Source: Clostridiales bacterium (GTDB lineage: Bacteria > Bacillota > Clostridia > Oscillospirales > Oscillospiraceae). From it: DNA of 60,880 bases. The notes below the pieces were generated by a model. It did no database searches. It was given only the letters and a program-made list of their open reading frames with translations, and was not told the origin of the DNA. The stretch's first letter is position 1, and every line of letters starts with the position of its first letter. The DNA lies in assembly GCA_014799565.1 (NCBI GenBank), contig JAAVHT010000011.1, positions 56,424 through 117,303 of the forward strand, written 5' to 3'. The translations under genes and the position numbers were made by a program. Shown piece by piece: positions 40,450 to 55,400 of this stretch.

Positions 40450-43400
40450 TCAGGTGTTCTCCATGAAGTTTTTCAACAGTTGCGCCGCCTGGGCTCGGGT
40501 GGCTGTCCCCCTTGGGTCAAGCACACCGTTGCCCTTACCGCGCAGAATACCATTCTCTACGGCCCAGCACAGCGCTTCCTGAGCGTAGCTGCTGACCTGG
40601 TCTGCATCAGCGAAGTCAAGAATCTGGCTGCTGGCCTCGGGACTTCCCGCATACCGCCACAGCATGACAACAAACTGTTCCCGTGTGACACTGTCGTTGG
40701 GGCCAAACTGGCCGCCGCCGTAGCCGTTCGCGATGCCGTTCTCTAAGGCCCAGGCGACCCCCTCCGCGTACCATGCGTCGATGCTGACGTCGTCGAACAA
40801 ATCGGTCAGATCCAGCTCCGGGCTGCCCTCCAGCCTGTACAGCACGGTGGCCAGCATACCACGGCTCATAGCCAGGTTCGGGCTGAACGTCGTCGCGCTG
40901 GTACCGCTGAACAGCTCATGGGAACTGGCAAAATCCACAGCGTCGGCCGCCCAGCTCTCTGGCGGGACATCGGCGAAGTCTTTGCTGTTGTCCACGATCT
41001 CCACGGTGGCGGAGCCGCTCAGGGGAATGCTCATCATGCCGTCCTCCACAATGGATTTCCGGACGGTTTCCCGGGTGCCGTCATCATGAACCAGGACGGC
41101 CACCGTGCCGGGACCGGCGTCCTCCACCGGAACGGTGAGGGTCAGGCCGCCGGGGACCTGTTCCACGGTCTCGCCGCCCGCGGCCAGGGTCAGCACCACC
41201 GACTGTTCCACCCGCTCGGTCACGACGCTGACCGTGCCGCCCGCCTGGGACAATGTATCCAGTGCCCCGTTGGGGATGGTCACGTCGGCGACAGGAGAGG
41301 AGACGGTGAGGGCCGCGTCCGTTTTGCTGCCCAGCTGACTTACCGTCGAGGACGGGATGGAGACCTCCGCTTTGGTCACATCACCGGTGATCTCCGGCTT
41401 GACCACAACATTTTTGCTCTGATTCGCGGTTGCCTCCTGCACCAGCCTGCTGCCATCTGCGGCGCTCACAACGGTGCTCGCCGTGCCGTTCTGGACGGTA
41501 GTGGTAGTTTGGGTCTGGGTGCTGGACGTACTCGATGTGTCCGGACTGCTGGCCGGAGTGCTGCTCGTACTGCCGCTGCTTTCGGGCGGCTGCGCGGTTA
41601 ACGTGACCTTGACCTGGAAGGTGCGCGTGTTGTAGTTGGCCTCGTCTTTCGGCGTGAAGATCACATCATACTCAGTCCCATTGACAGCTGGGATACTGCC
41701 GTCCACCCAAGCAAACGTGCCGCCCGAAGTGTTGGTTGCGCCGCCCTCCAAACGAATTTCACTCAGCTTCTGCCCTTCCCTGCCGGTTGCCGTGGGCTTG
41801 CTGGTAATCTCCGGATCCGCTTTTGCGATCTCCACCTTCACCTCCGCGGCGGGGATGCCGGTGTAGTTCACGCTGTCCGCCACCTTGTACCAGACGGTGT
41901 AGGTTCCGGCTTTGGTGCCTGTGGGAATGCTCGCCGAATACGTGCCGTTCTGGCTCGTGCTGTAGACGATCGTGCCGATATTGCCGACTGTCGTGCCGCC
42001 GGTGACAAGAGCCTGCGCGCTTCCGGTGTAGGTCAGACCCTTAGAGTCGGAGCCAGGATCAGGCTGCGGGGCGTTTTCAATCTGCGCGTCCACCTTGTAG
42101 ATCGACGCCGTCGTGCTGTCGGGCCAGGTGATCTGATAATTGGGATTTGTGACCTTTGTACCCTCACCGTATACGATCGTGACTGTTTTGTTGGTTCCGG
42201 CATTCTCGTCGTCAAAGGTACCCGTTACCGGGATCGTGATGTTGAGTTCAGGCACGGTAACCGTTACATTAGCAGTCTTTTCGGTGTTATACCCTCTGCT
42301 CACAGCCGTCGCAACAGCGGTGATCGGCTTCGGGTTCGCATAGAACGGTACGCTGGCCGTGTTGGACGCGCTGTAGCCGTCCGAAGCCGCCCGGTACGCT
42401 TTGACGGTGAATCCGCCCGTGCCCTTTACAGTCACGACGCCATTACTGTCAATTGTCGCAATACTGGTTTCTTGCTCAATACTCCAATTGATCGCACCGC
42501 TGCCGGAGCCGCCCATGGCGCTCAGGCGGAAGGTGTCGCCGTAATAGATGTCGGAGGGCTTGTCGGTGACGATGGACAGGGGGTTCTGGCTGGCCGACAC
42601 GATCTCAAAGGTTCCGGTCAACGATCCACTGAACTCATAGTTGCCCCCCGGGTTGTCTGTGACGGTCACCGTGTAAGTGTTCACCGCGATAGCAGATGGA
42701 ATTGTCACGGTATACTCGCTCTCCGGGATGATGCGGTTGGCAGAGTCCAGGACCACGACCGTAGGCGTCTTTACCGTGCCGTCAAACTGGAAGGTGTCCT
42801 GTGTGCACAGAACGGTCGGCTTATCTGTGTTCACGCCGATCGCCGCATTGTTCACCTGGGCCGGTGCGCTGTCCTTGTGATTCTCATCGGTGGCAGCGGC
42901 CTTGTACCAGACGGTATAGGTTTTCGCGTCCGTACCCGTGGGGACGGTGTAGCCGTAGTTGATGCCGTCCAGAGAATAGGCCATGTTCCCGTTTGCCGCT
43001 GTGCCAGCGGTGACCAGGGTCTGGGGCTGGCCGGTGTACTTCAAGCCGTCGATCTTCTCCGGTGCTTCCTTCACCTCTGCGGGCGCCGGGGTAATGGACG
43101 CCGTTGTGGTGTCGGGGCAGCTGATGTCATATTTCGCGCGGATGGCCTCCGAGACGGTCAGGCCGCTGATGATGACGGTCTTGTCTGTCCCGGCGTTCGC
43201 GTCCTTGAAGTAGCCCGACGCGGTAACATCACCGCTGCTGATAGTATCACCAGAGATCAGGCCTCTGACGGTGACGGTAAAGGTGGCAGTCGTATTGCTG
43301 TCATAGGGCTTATCCGCCGCCGTCACCACCGCGGTGACCGGCTTCGGGTCAGCGTAGAACGACCATGTATCAGTGCCGCCGCCGGCCTTGGTTGCCGTGA

Positions 43401-46400
43401 TCGAGACGCTGCCGCTGCTTGTGATCTTGAACTGGCCGTCGCCGAGCTTGTCAACAGGCCCGGACGCCTCCCATGTCACCGCGCCGCTGCCGGAACCGCC
43501 GGTGGTGCTGAGCCGGAGGGTGTCGCCGTAGCAGACAGTATCCTGCTTGCCGGTGATGGTCAGCGCGGGGGCATCGCCCTCCCTGATGGTGAAGTGGACG
43601 GTCTTGCTGAAGCTGTAGTTCTTGGTTGTGCTCTTGACCGTGACGTCGGCGGTGCCCACCGCAATATTATTGGCGTAAGTCACCTCGTACTCACTGGCCG
43701 AGATGGTGACGTTGTTCTCCACATCCCGAACCGTGACTGTGGGCTTCAGCTCATAGCCGGTAAACGTGACGCTGTCGGCGGACAGGGTGACGTCCAGGTC
43801 GGCCTCTGCTATTGTGTTCCTGCCGATGGTCACCCGGTACGATTTGACATCGCTGTCCGCATAGAAATCGTTGCCCTGTACCTTGGCCGAAACTACATAG
43901 CTGCCTACCTCAGTCGCTGTGGGGACGAAGGGATAAAACGCCCCGCCGTTCAGCGAGTAGACCACAGCCGCGCCGTCCTGTCCCATACCCCAGTCAACAA
44001 GATCCTGGGCTTCGCCGGTGTAGACCAAGCCGGTCTTAGCCTCCGGCTCCATCAAAAATCCTGCCTTGGTCTTTGTGATCTCAAAGGTCGCCACCGCGGT
44101 GAACTGATAATTGCTGCCCAGGCTTATGACTGTGGCCGTTGCGGTGCCGGGATTGATGCTGTTGCTGATGACGAGATAGTCAACCCCATTGGTAAGCAAT
44201 TTGCCGTCCACGATAACAATCACACTAGGCGTCACTGCACTGCCGGTATATGGATAACTGCCACTCACCACGACAGTGGGCGTTACCTGTTTCGGCTGAA
44301 TTGTCACCGTCTTGGAACGCGGTGTGGCGTCGGCCTCGCTGACTTCGGCGCCGTTTTCGCCCTCCACCTTGTACCAAACCTGGTAGGTGCCCGCGTTGGT
44401 TTCCTCGGGAATCGATGTGGTGTAGCTGCCGGTTTTCGATGTGGAATACACCACACGGCCGTTGACCGCCGTGCCGGGGGTCAAAAGCTCTTGGGCAAAG
44501 CCATTGTAGGTCAGGTTGTTTGCCTTCGGCTCATCCTTCAGAGAGGCCACGCCCGCCCTGATCGTAAAGGTGGTGCTGCCGCTGACGTTGTAGTTCCCGC
44601 CGGGGACATCGCTGATCGTGACCTTGGCGTTGGTGCCCGCGTTCACGTTGTTGCTGTAGCCCACCGTATACTCGCCGGCGGGGATCACGACGCTGCTGTC
44701 CTTGACCGCAACGACGTCAGGTTTCTTCGGGTTGCCGTCGTAGTCGAAGGTCTCAGAGGATAGCTCGATCGTGGGGCTGCTCACCGTCTTCGGGTCAATG
44801 GTCACAGGTATCACAGCCGGGGCAACATCCTTGTAATTTTCGTCGCCAGTGACCTTGTACCAGACCGTATACGTGTCCGCGTTTTTCCCCGTAGGAACAT
44901 TCGGGCCGTAGATGATGCCGTCCAGAGAATACAGGATGATCCCGTTTGTCGCAGAGCCAGCGTTGACCAAAGGTTGCGCGCTGCCTGTGTAGACCAGGCC
45001 GCCATCGATTTGCGTCGGAGCGGTCACCTTCGCGGCCTTCGGGGTAATGGATGCGGTCGTTGTGGTGTTGTAGCTGATCTCGTACTTGGTGCTGTCGGGA
45101 ATCTCGCCGGTGATCGTGACCGTCTTGTTGTCCCCGACGTTGGCGTTGTTGAACGTGCCGGTCAGGTTCAGTGTGACAGTATCGCCCTTCAGCAGATCCC
45201 CGGTCTTCCAGGTGATGACCAGTTCGGCATCGTCAGTGGTATCAAACTCCTTGTCCTTGGCAGTCACGACCGCCTCGGCGGGCCTCTTTTCCGCGCTGAA
45301 CGTCCAGGTGGCAGTACTCTCGCCGTAGTTACCGTCGGCCAATTTGGTGGCCGTAATGGTGACAGAACCAGATTTCACGATTTTCACAAAGCCGTTCTGG
45401 TTGATCTCGGCAACATCTGTTCCAGCCGTAACATCCCACTTGATGGTTCCCGTACCGGAACCGCCCACTGCGCTAAGAGTAAAGCTGTCGCCGTAGTGGA
45501 CTGTGCCAGGTTTGTCTGTGATCGACAGCGGGCTCTGACCTGTCGCAAGGATCTCAAACTCGGCCTCTGCCCCGGTAATCTTGTAATTGCCGCCGTCCAC
45601 ATCCGTGATCGTGACCTTGTACGTCCCGACGTCCTTCCAGTTCCCGTCGCCGTAAGCGAACGTGTACTCGCTGTCCGGGATCACGCGGCCATTGCTGTCC
45701 TTCACCGTGACCTCCGGCTTATGCACCGCGCCGTCGTAGGACACGCCGGTGGGCTTGAGCTCGATGGTGGGAGAGGCCACTTCCTGCGGGGCAATGGTCA
45801 CGCTTTCTTCCAGCTTTGTGCCCAACCTGTCATTGTGGTTGCCGTCGCCCTTCACCCGGTACCAGACGTCATAGCTGTCCGCGTCGGTGTCGGTGGGCAG
45901 GCTGGCGGAATAGGCAAGGCCGTCCGTCGAGTATTCCAGGGTGCCTTGCGTGGAGGAACCGGCTGTGACCAGGGCCTGCGCGATGCCGGTGTACTTCAGA
46001 TCGGTCTTAACCGCCGGAGGAGTCACGTCTGTTACGTCCGCCTTGAGGATCGACGCGGTGGTCGTGGCGGGATAGGTGATGCTGTAGTTCTCATAATTAC
46101 CCGTGCTGCCGTCAAAATCCGGGCTTGTGCTGTCAACTTTCACCTTCTTGTCCGTTCCGGCGTTGGGGTCTTCAAAGCTGCCGGACAGCGTGATCTTGAC
46201 CGTATCGCCGTTTACCAGGTCGCTGCTCTGGAGCACGGCGGTCACAGTGGCGTCCGTATCGCCGTCGTAGGTCTTGGCCTCTGCGGTCACAACAGCTGTG
46301 ACCGGCTTCTTCTCCGCGAAGAACGACCAAGTGGCCGTCTGATCGGTGTAGCCGGGGGCGGTGCTGGTGGCTGTGACCTTGACGGAGCCCACGCCCGTGA

Positions 46401-49400
46401 TGGTGAGCAGTCCGTCATTGCCAATGCTGGCAGGCGCGCCGTCGTCGACCTTCCAAGTGACTGTGCCGCTGCTGCCGGTTGTGCCCAGCAGGATCTTGTC
46501 GCCGTAGTAGACGCGCTCCCGCGTGTTGGTGATGGTCAGCGGGGTCTGATCCGCCGGGAGGATCTCAAATGTGGCGGTCTTGGTATTACCGGTAAAGTCG
46601 TAGTTGGCGCCCGTTGCGGTGATGGTCAGGGTGTAGGTACCAACGTCAGTCGGGTCGGTCGTGACATTGCCATCGGTGTCCGTATAGGTCACCGTGTACT
46701 CACTGCCGTTGATCTCAAGGCCGTTGTCGTCCTTGATCGTGACTGTCGGCTCCTGCTTCTTTCCGTTGTATGTCGCCGCTTCAGGCGTTACCTGGATGGT
46801 GGGATTGGTCACGGTGTTCACGATGATGGAAGCATCTACCGAGGCAGGATCAGTGCCGTCGTGGTTGCCGTCGCCCTGAACCTTGTACCAGACAGTGTAA
46901 GTGTCCACAGCAGTTTGTGTGGGGATCACCGGGGAATATTCGCCGTCCTTGCTCAGGGAGTACACCATCGTACCGCCGGACGCTTTGCCCGCCTCGGCCA
47001 GCGCCTGGGCGGCGCCGTTGTAGGGCAGGTTTTCCTTGCCGGTGGGGGGTGTCTCGACCGACGCGTCGGCCTTCCCGATGATAAAGGTGCCCGTACCGTT
47101 GACGATGTAGTTGCCGCCGTTGGCGTTGGTGATGACCGCCGTCGCCTTACCGGCCTCGACGTTGTCGCGGAAGGACACGGTGTACTCGCTGGCCGGAATG
47201 ACTGTAGTGCCGTCTTCCACCGTGACAGCAGCGGCAGCCGGTTCCTGCGGGTTGCCGTCATAGGTATAGGTGCCGGTCACGGTGACCTTCGGGCTGACGA
47301 CCTCCTTCTGCTTGATGGTCACGGAGACCGTCCAGGTCTCAGTGCCGCTTGTGTAGTTGCCGTCGCCCACCACCTTATACGCCACGGTGTAGGTGCCCGC
47401 GGTCTCCCCTTTGGGGATGCTCTCGCTGTAGGTGATGCCGTCCAGAGAATACTCGATGTGTCCGCCGGTGGCGGCGCCCACGGTTACCAACTCCTGAAGC
47501 TGATTCGGCCCAATGTAGGTCAGGTTCCTCGCCTCTGGAGACTTCGTCAGCTGCGCGCCGGCGCTGGTGATCTCAAATGTCACGGTCTGCTCGTCAAAGG
47601 TGTAGTTGCCGCCCGCGTTGCTGGTGATGGTCACAGTGGCGGTGCCCGCGTTCTTATTGCCACTGTAGGTAACCATGTACTCGCTGGCCGGAACCACCGC
47701 CTCGCCGTCCTTGATGGTGACGGTGGGCTTCTTGTCGGTGCCGTCGTACACGTAGAAGTAGTGTCCATCTGTGTCATCCGTCTGCAAATCGTTGCCGGTC
47801 AAAGTGATATTCACAGTGGTCAGCTTCTTCGGGCTGATCGTAACCGTCTTGGCCTGGGGCGCGGAATCGTTGTGGTTGGCGTCACCCAGCTCCTTGTACC
47901 AGACGGTGTAAGTCCCCGCGTTGGTTCCAGTGGGGACGTTCGCGGAATACACGCCGTCTCTGGCATCGGAGTAGACCGTAGTATTGGTATTGCCGCCAGT
48001 CACAAGGGGCTGCGCGGTTCTGTCGTACTCACGGTCATTCGCCGTCAAATCGGGCGCAGCCGTGTCCGCCTTGAGGATAGACGCGGTGGTGCTGCCCGGG
48101 ATGGTAATGACGTACTTGTCGCTGTCGATCGGGCCGCCGGTGATCGTCACCGTCTTGTTCTGCCCCACATAGGGATCGTCAAACGTTCCCTCCAGAGCCG
48201 CGGTGTTGATGGTGTCGTCCCCCACCAGGCCGCCGTCCTTCCAGGTGACGTGAATCGTGGCCTTGGCGGGAGTTTCGCCGTCATACACCTTGTCGTCCGC
48301 GGTCACGATGGCCGTGAGGGGCTTCTTCAGCGCGTTGAGGGGATAGGTCGCCGTCGCCGTGTCGTAATTGTCGCCGCCGGGCTTTGTCGCTTTGATGGTA
48401 GCAGACCCTGTGCCGATGATCTTCACGAAGCCGTTGGCGTCGATATCAACAACAGCCTTGCCAGCGTCATCCACGCTCCATGTGACAGCGGCGTTTCCGG
48501 AGCCGCCCACCGCGCTCAGAGTAAAGGTGTCACCATAGTAGACGAGGCCGGGCTTGTTGGTGATCTCCAGCGGGTTCTGCGCTGTGGTGCTGATGGTGAA
48601 CGTCTTTGTGGCCGTTTTAACAACATAGTTGCCACGGTCGATGTCCTCGATCTTGACGGTGTAATCGCCCTTGTCCGTCCAGTTCTCATTGTTGTCGGTA
48701 ACATAGGTGACCTTATACTCACTCGTCGGGATCACATTGTTATCGTCGTCCCAGAGGGTAACTGTGGGCTTATGCTCTTTGCCGTCATACTGTGCGCTGG
48801 AAGGAAACAGCTCGACCTGAGGCGTCACAGACTGCTTGGCGATGGTCACCTGCGTGGACTTGACCGCGCTGTCGGTATGGTTGCCGTCGCCCTGGGCCTT
48901 GAAATAGACCGTGTACGTGCCGGCGTCCTTGCCCGTGGGGATGGACGCGGTGAAATTGGCGCCGTCCAGGGAGTAGACCATGATGCCGCCTGTCGCAGTC
49001 CCCGCCGTGACCAGGGTCTGGGCCTGGCTGGCATCGTAGGTCAGGCTGTTCGGCGTCGGATCAGTGTCCACCGTCGCGGCCTCCGCCAGGATGGAGGCGG
49101 TAGTCGTGGCGGGATAGGTGATCTCATAGTTTTCCCAATTGGTGCCGGTGACAGTCGGATTTGAGCTGTCCACCGTCACCTTCTTGTTGGTTCCGACATT
49201 GGAATCGTCAAAGGTTCCGGTCACGCCGTTAATGGTGATGGAATCGCCGGACACCAGATCGCTGTTGGGTACAGAGGCATGTACTGTGGCCGTCTTGTCG
49301 TCGGCATCATAGGCTCGGTCATCAGCAGTCACGACCGCCGTCACCTGTTTTTTGGCCGCGCTGAACTCCCATGTGGCGGATACGTCGCTGTAATTGCCGC

Positions 49401-52400
49401 CTGCGGAGCGCTTCACCGTTACCTTGAGGGGCCCGCCCACGTCCTCCACCGTGAGCAGTCCGGTGCTGCTGATCGTGCTGTTGCCTGTGACCTCCCAAGT
49501 GATCGTCCCGGTGCCGGTGCCGCCTGTGATACCCAGCTGAATGACGTCGCCGTAGCGGACCTGAGCCTGGGTGCCGGTGATGGAGATGGTCTCCTGGTTC
49601 GCCGGTACGATCTTAAAGGTCCGGGTGTTGTTAGCCGCAATGACGTAGTTGGAATTCTCCGATGGGGTGATCTTGACAGTGTAGGTGTCCACATCCACCA
49701 TACCATTGTTGCCATTGGTTCCGGTGATCTCCACGGTGTACTCATGCTCCGGGATCAGGAGGCTGTTGTCATCGTAGACGGTGATCGTCGGTTTCTGCTG
49801 GCCGCCGTTGAACGTGAACTGATCCGAGGACAGCGTGATCGTGGGGTTGTTCACGGTGTTTTTGTCGATGGTCACCGTACCCAGTGTTTGGGGAGTGGTA
49901 TCACTATGGTTCGAGTCGCCCAGCACCTTGTACTTGATTTCGTAGTCGCCAACTGCTGTGGCAGTGGGGATGGCCGCAGACCAGTTCCCGCCGTTCACCG
50001 AGTACATCACTGTGCCGTCGTCGGACACACCGGCCTTGACCAGCTCCTGGGACGCGCCGCTGTACTGTAGGCCGGTTTTCTCCTCCGGGGCCGTAAACGC
50101 CGGAGCCTTCTTTGTGATCTCAAAGGTAGCCGTGCCGTTGACGATGTAGTTGCCGCCGTTGTTGTCGCTGACGATGACCGTCGCAGTACCCGCGTTGGTG
50201 TTATCGCGGTAAGATACGGTGTACTCCGACGCCGCGACCGTGACGCTGCCGTCCTCAACGGTGACGGTGGTGGGGATTTTTGCCGTACCGTCATACTCAC
50301 AGGAAGCCGGGGCCACTGTGATCTTCGGCGTGATCGTCTTGGGCTTGATGGTCACGGACACCTGGCCGGGCGCGGTATCGTCGTGATTGGTATCGCCCTT
50401 AACCATATAATAGACGGTGTAAGTGCCCGCATTGGTTTCCTGGGGGATGGTCTCCGAATAGGAGCCAGCCGCGCCGGTGGAGGAATAGACCACCGTACCG
50501 CCGGTGGCGGTGCCCACGGTCACCAGATCCTGCGCGGTGCCGTCATAGGTCAGATCCTTGGCCTTGGGAGTTTCGGTCAGCACCGCGGCGCCGTTCCTGA
50601 TCTCGAAGCTCACCGTCACGTCGTCAAACTTGTAGTTGCCGTCGGCATTGGCCGTGACGGTCACGGTAGCGGCGGTGCCGGCATTCTTGTTGCTGGCGTA
50701 GCTCACGGAGTAGTCGCTGGTTGTGAGCGCGGCGCTGTAATCGCCGTCTACACCTGTGACTGTAACGGCAGGTCTTTTCTCGGTACCGTCGTAGGTGTAG
50801 TAGTATTTGCCATCGTTGTCCGTTTTCAGGTCGTGGTCGGACAGCTTGACGGTCACGGTGACATCTCTGGGCGTGATATTCGCCTGGGCCGTGTCGGGGA
50901 TGGTGACCGCATACTTGGTGGTATCGGCGGTGATGGAGAAACCGGGATCGGAGCGATCCAGCGTGACAGTCTTCTTGTTGCCGGCGTTGACATCGTCAAA
51001 CGTACCCTTCAAACCGGTGATGGTGATGGTGTCATTGTCGGGGTCTACCAGATCGTTCACGACAGCGTTTGTTACCGCAGCCGCATTGTTTCCGTCATAG
51101 ACCTTATTCGCGACAGTCACCACCGCCGTGACCGGCTTGGGCTCCACGGTGAATGTCCAGGTGTCGCTCACCGTCCCGTAGTTGGGGACGGTCCGCTCCG
51201 CTGTGACGGTGATGGAGCCGGTGTCCTTGACAGTGAGTTCACCCGTGGCCGGGTCAATGGCGGAATTGGCTCCGCCCGCGGTCATGCTCCACGTCACCGT
51301 CCCGTTTCCGGAGCCGCCGGTGGTATCCAGCGTGGTGACTTTGTCGCCGTAATAGACGTGGTCGGGCTTGCCGGTGATGTTCAGGGCGGCCTGCTCCGCC
51401 GCGACGATCTCCACCGTAGCGGTCTCGGAGAACGTGTAGTTCCCGTTGGCCACATTTTTGATGGTTGCCTCATATGTCCCGGCATCTGTTAATATGCCGG
51501 TAACCGTTGTGCCGTCAGTATTTGCCCATGTGACCGTATACTGCTCCTCGTCAATGACGGTTTTGCCGTCTTTAACCGTAATCTTCGGATCCTTCTTCGT
51601 ACCGTCGTACAGATAGGAGGACTCCGACAGCTCGATCACAGGGGTGATGGATTTGGGGGCGATGGTTACGGTCACAGGTACCGCGTTCACCACCACGCCG
51701 GTATGATCGGCGGTTTCGTCTACCTTATAGTAGACGGTGTAATCGCCCGCATCGGTTCCAGTGGGGATCTCCGGGAAGAAATTGATCCCATCCAGAGAAT
51801 ACACGATAAAGCCCACATTGGTCTCGCCCGCTGTGACCAGCGCCTGGGGTTGACCGTTGTAGGTCAGCGGCGCGATGCCTTCGGGGTCAGTGGTGATCTC
51901 TGCGGCCGCCAGTGTGATATCGGCGGTCACCGTGTCGGGGTAGCTGATAGCGTATTTGGCCGTGTCCCCGGTCACCTTGACTTTGGAGGTATCCAGCGTG
52001 ACGGTTTTCCCCGTTCCAACTGCGGGGGTATCAAAGGCGGCGGTGATGCTGGCCGGGTCGATGGTGACCACATCGCCATTTATTGTGGTGATCTCTGCGG
52101 AGGTCACAGTGGCGTTTGTATTGCCGTCATAGAGCTTATCCGCAACCTCAACAGAGGCCGTCACGGGCCTCGGCGCGGCGGTGAAGATCCACTGGGTCTC
52201 GGCGGCAAGGTAGTTGGTATCCGCGGCTTTCTCCACCGTAATTGTCACTTCGCCCACGCCGGTAATGGTTACCTTGCCGTCTGTGTCTACAGAGGCGGGG
52301 CCGGTCGCATTCCAGGTCACATCACCGTTTCCGCTGCCGCCGCTGACGGTCAGCGGGAAGCTGTCCCCGTAGTTGGTGGCGGCGGGCTTCCCGCCAATAA

Positions 52401-55400
52401 CCAGCGTTTCCTGCGGGATCTGGCCGATGGTGAAGGTCGCCGTATTGGCGGTAACACCGGTCAGATCGTAGTTGCCGCCTGTGGCGTCGCTGACCGTAAT
52501 GGTATAAGTCTCTACGTCTGTCGGAGCGTCAACGTTACACGACCAGGTGTACTCCTCCTCCGGCAGTACGGTCTTTCCGTCTTTGACCGTGACTGCGGGC
52601 ATTTTGGGCGTGCCGTCGTACGCAAAGCCCTCAGGCGACAGCTCGATGGTGATGGCGGTCAGCGGCTTGCGCTGGATGGTCACAGGCACGGACTTCACTG
52701 CCAAATCGTTGTGGTTCTTATCGCCGGTGACCTTATAGTAGACGGTGTAATCCCTCGCCTCGGTGCCGGTGGGGATGGCTGCGGTAAAGGTGCCCGTCGG
52801 ACTGTTCAGGGCGTACAGCACTTCGCCGCCGGAGGTCGTGCCCGGAAGCAGCAGCTCATGGGACTTGCCGTCGTAGGTGATAGCAGACGCGCTCGGGGCC
52901 GGATCAAACACGATATCCGCCTTGACGATCACGAACACCGCCGAACCCGTCACAGTGTAATTGCCGCCCGGCTTATCAGTGATGCTGACAGTCCCCTTCC
53001 CGGCGTCAATGTTGTCGCTGCAGACCACATTGTATTCATCCGCGTCAATCACCGTGCTGCCGTCTTTGACGATGACTGTGGGTTTTTTCGCGGCGCCGTC
53101 ATAGGTATAGCTGACCAGGGGATCCCCGTCGTCATCCAACAGCTCGATGGTGGGGCCATTCACCGGCTTGGGGGCGATGGTGACGGTCACCGAGCCCACA
53201 TCGGAATCACTGTGGTTGCCGTCGCCCTCTACCTTATAATATACTGTGTAATCGGCGGCGTCAGTTTCGGTGGGGATCTGATCTGTAAAGTTTGTATTGT
53301 CCGTGGAGTAGACCATCTTGCCGCCGGATCCTGTGCCCGCGGTCACCAGTTTCTGGGCGCGGTTATTAAAGGTCAACGGGTCGCCCGCCGCCTCCGGCGC
53401 GGTGAGGACTTTGGCCTGCTCTTTTTTGATCGTAAAAGTTTCTGTAACGTCGGTAAACTTGTAGTTGCCGTCGGCCTTGGCCGTGACGGTCACGGTGGCG
53501 GTGGTGCCCACGTTGACGTTATTGCTGTACGACACCGTGTACTGGTCAGCCGGGATCGTCCCATCGGCCTCTGTCAGCGTGACAACCGGTTCCTTTGCGT
53601 TCCCGTCGTAGATGTAGGAGCACGTGCCGTCGTCCTCTTCCTTCAAGCCGTCGCCGCTCAGCGTGATCGTGGGCGTCACCGGCTTGGGCGCAATCGTCAC
53701 GTCCACACTGGCCGGAGCCAGGCCGGTGTAATTGCTGGTCTCCTGAACGCGATACCAGACGGTGTAGGTGCCCGCATTGATCCCTTCCGGGATCGCTGTA
53801 GCATAGGGGCCGTCTTTACTCAGGGCGTATTCCACCTGCACACCCTCGGTGTCAACAACCAGCACAGAATCGTCGATCAGTTCCTGGGCCGTTCCGTCGT
53901 AGGTCAGATTGGCGGCGTCCGGCGCGGTCGTGATATGCACGACCGCTTTGTTGATCGCCGCCTTGACGGAGAGGCTGGAATAGGTAACGGCGTAGTGCTC
54001 AGAATTTTTGCCGTTGATCGACGCGCCGCTTGTATCCACAGTCACCGTCTTATTTGCGCCCGCGTTTTCGTCGCTGAACGTGCCGGTCAGGCCGGTGATC
54101 GTGATCTCATCTCCGGGCAGAACGCCCTGCTCCACCACGGCGTGGATGACAGCGGTAGTATCGCCGTTGTAGGATTTATCCTCCGCCGTCACCGTCGCAG
54201 TGACCGGCCTTAACCCTGCGTTGAACGTCCAGGACGCGGTGGCGTCGTCGTAATTGACCACGCCGGTGGCGGGGTCTTTGCCGGATTTTGTGGCCTGAAC
54301 GGTAACGGAACCGTGGCCGGTCACGGTGACCTGCCCGCTGTGTTCATCCACCTCGGCAACATCCGAACCGGCCGTGATCTCCCAGGTGACATTGCCGTTG
54401 CCGGAACCGCCCAGGGTGCCCAGGGTGAACTGATCCCCGTAAATGACGGTATTGGGCTGGTTGGTGATGGACAGCGCGTCCTGCGTTTTGGAGGTGATTT
54501 TGAATGTAGCGGTAGCTGTTGTGAGCTTGTAGTTGCCGTTTTGCTTGTTTGTAACTGTAACAGTAGCTGTGCCCACGTTTCGATTGTCAGTATAGGTCAC
54601 TTCATACTCACTGTTTGGAATTACCGCTTCCCCGTCTTTGACGGTGACCACCGGCTCCTTATCCCCGCCGGTGTACAAAGTCGTCTTATACTCCAGTTCT
54701 ACCGTAGGCGTGATCTCTTTGTGATTGATTCGCGCGCTTGTATATTTTGTATCCGGGTTTTTGATCAATGTCTCCGAAACACCGCTGTAGTTCTCCGTGT
54801 CCGCTACCCGATAGTAGACGTTATAACTACTCACGCCAATACCGGTGGGAATATTCGTGGAGTAAGTGCCGTCTGTACCTAACTTAAACTCGATCTTCGC
54901 CCCCTCAGCGGCCGCGCCGGGCTTCAGAACGCCCGCTGTCACCAGCTCCTGGGCTTCGCGGTTGTAGGTCAGCGTTTTCGCTATGGGTGCGGTTGTGACC
55001 GCTGGTATTTTGTTGATGGTCAGGGTCAGTAGATCCGTTTCGGCCGCTTTATAGTTTTGGCTTTCCGGGATGTATGCCTTGATCTCATACTCGCCCGCGT
55101 TTGTGGGAAGGCCGGCGGTAAATTCTGTATCTCCAACCTTCCGGTAGGAGTACTGGAGATACGGATGCAGATCCTCGGAGGCTTGTATGGTAATGGTAAT
55201 ATGGGGCAGGCTGGCGCTGTCAACCGGGAGCCCCCTGCTGTCATAGTCCACAGCACAGGTGGACTCATCCCACCTGATCCCAGGCTGATCCTGCTCGACA
55301 TGGTACGTCTTGGTAAAGGTTCCGTTGAACGTAATGCCGGTGACGGTCACCGTAATTTCACCGGCGTCTTTCCGGGGCTCATAAGCTACCTGATAATCGG

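Noticed and set aside
44974-49164. Long plus-strand open frame (over 1300 codons) opposite the giant surface gene, with several others nearby
   Set aside because: It mirrors the repeat modules of the minus-strand gene, has no ribosome site and reads as repetitive His/Val/Arg/Gly-rich sequence. High GC makes long antisense frames common here.
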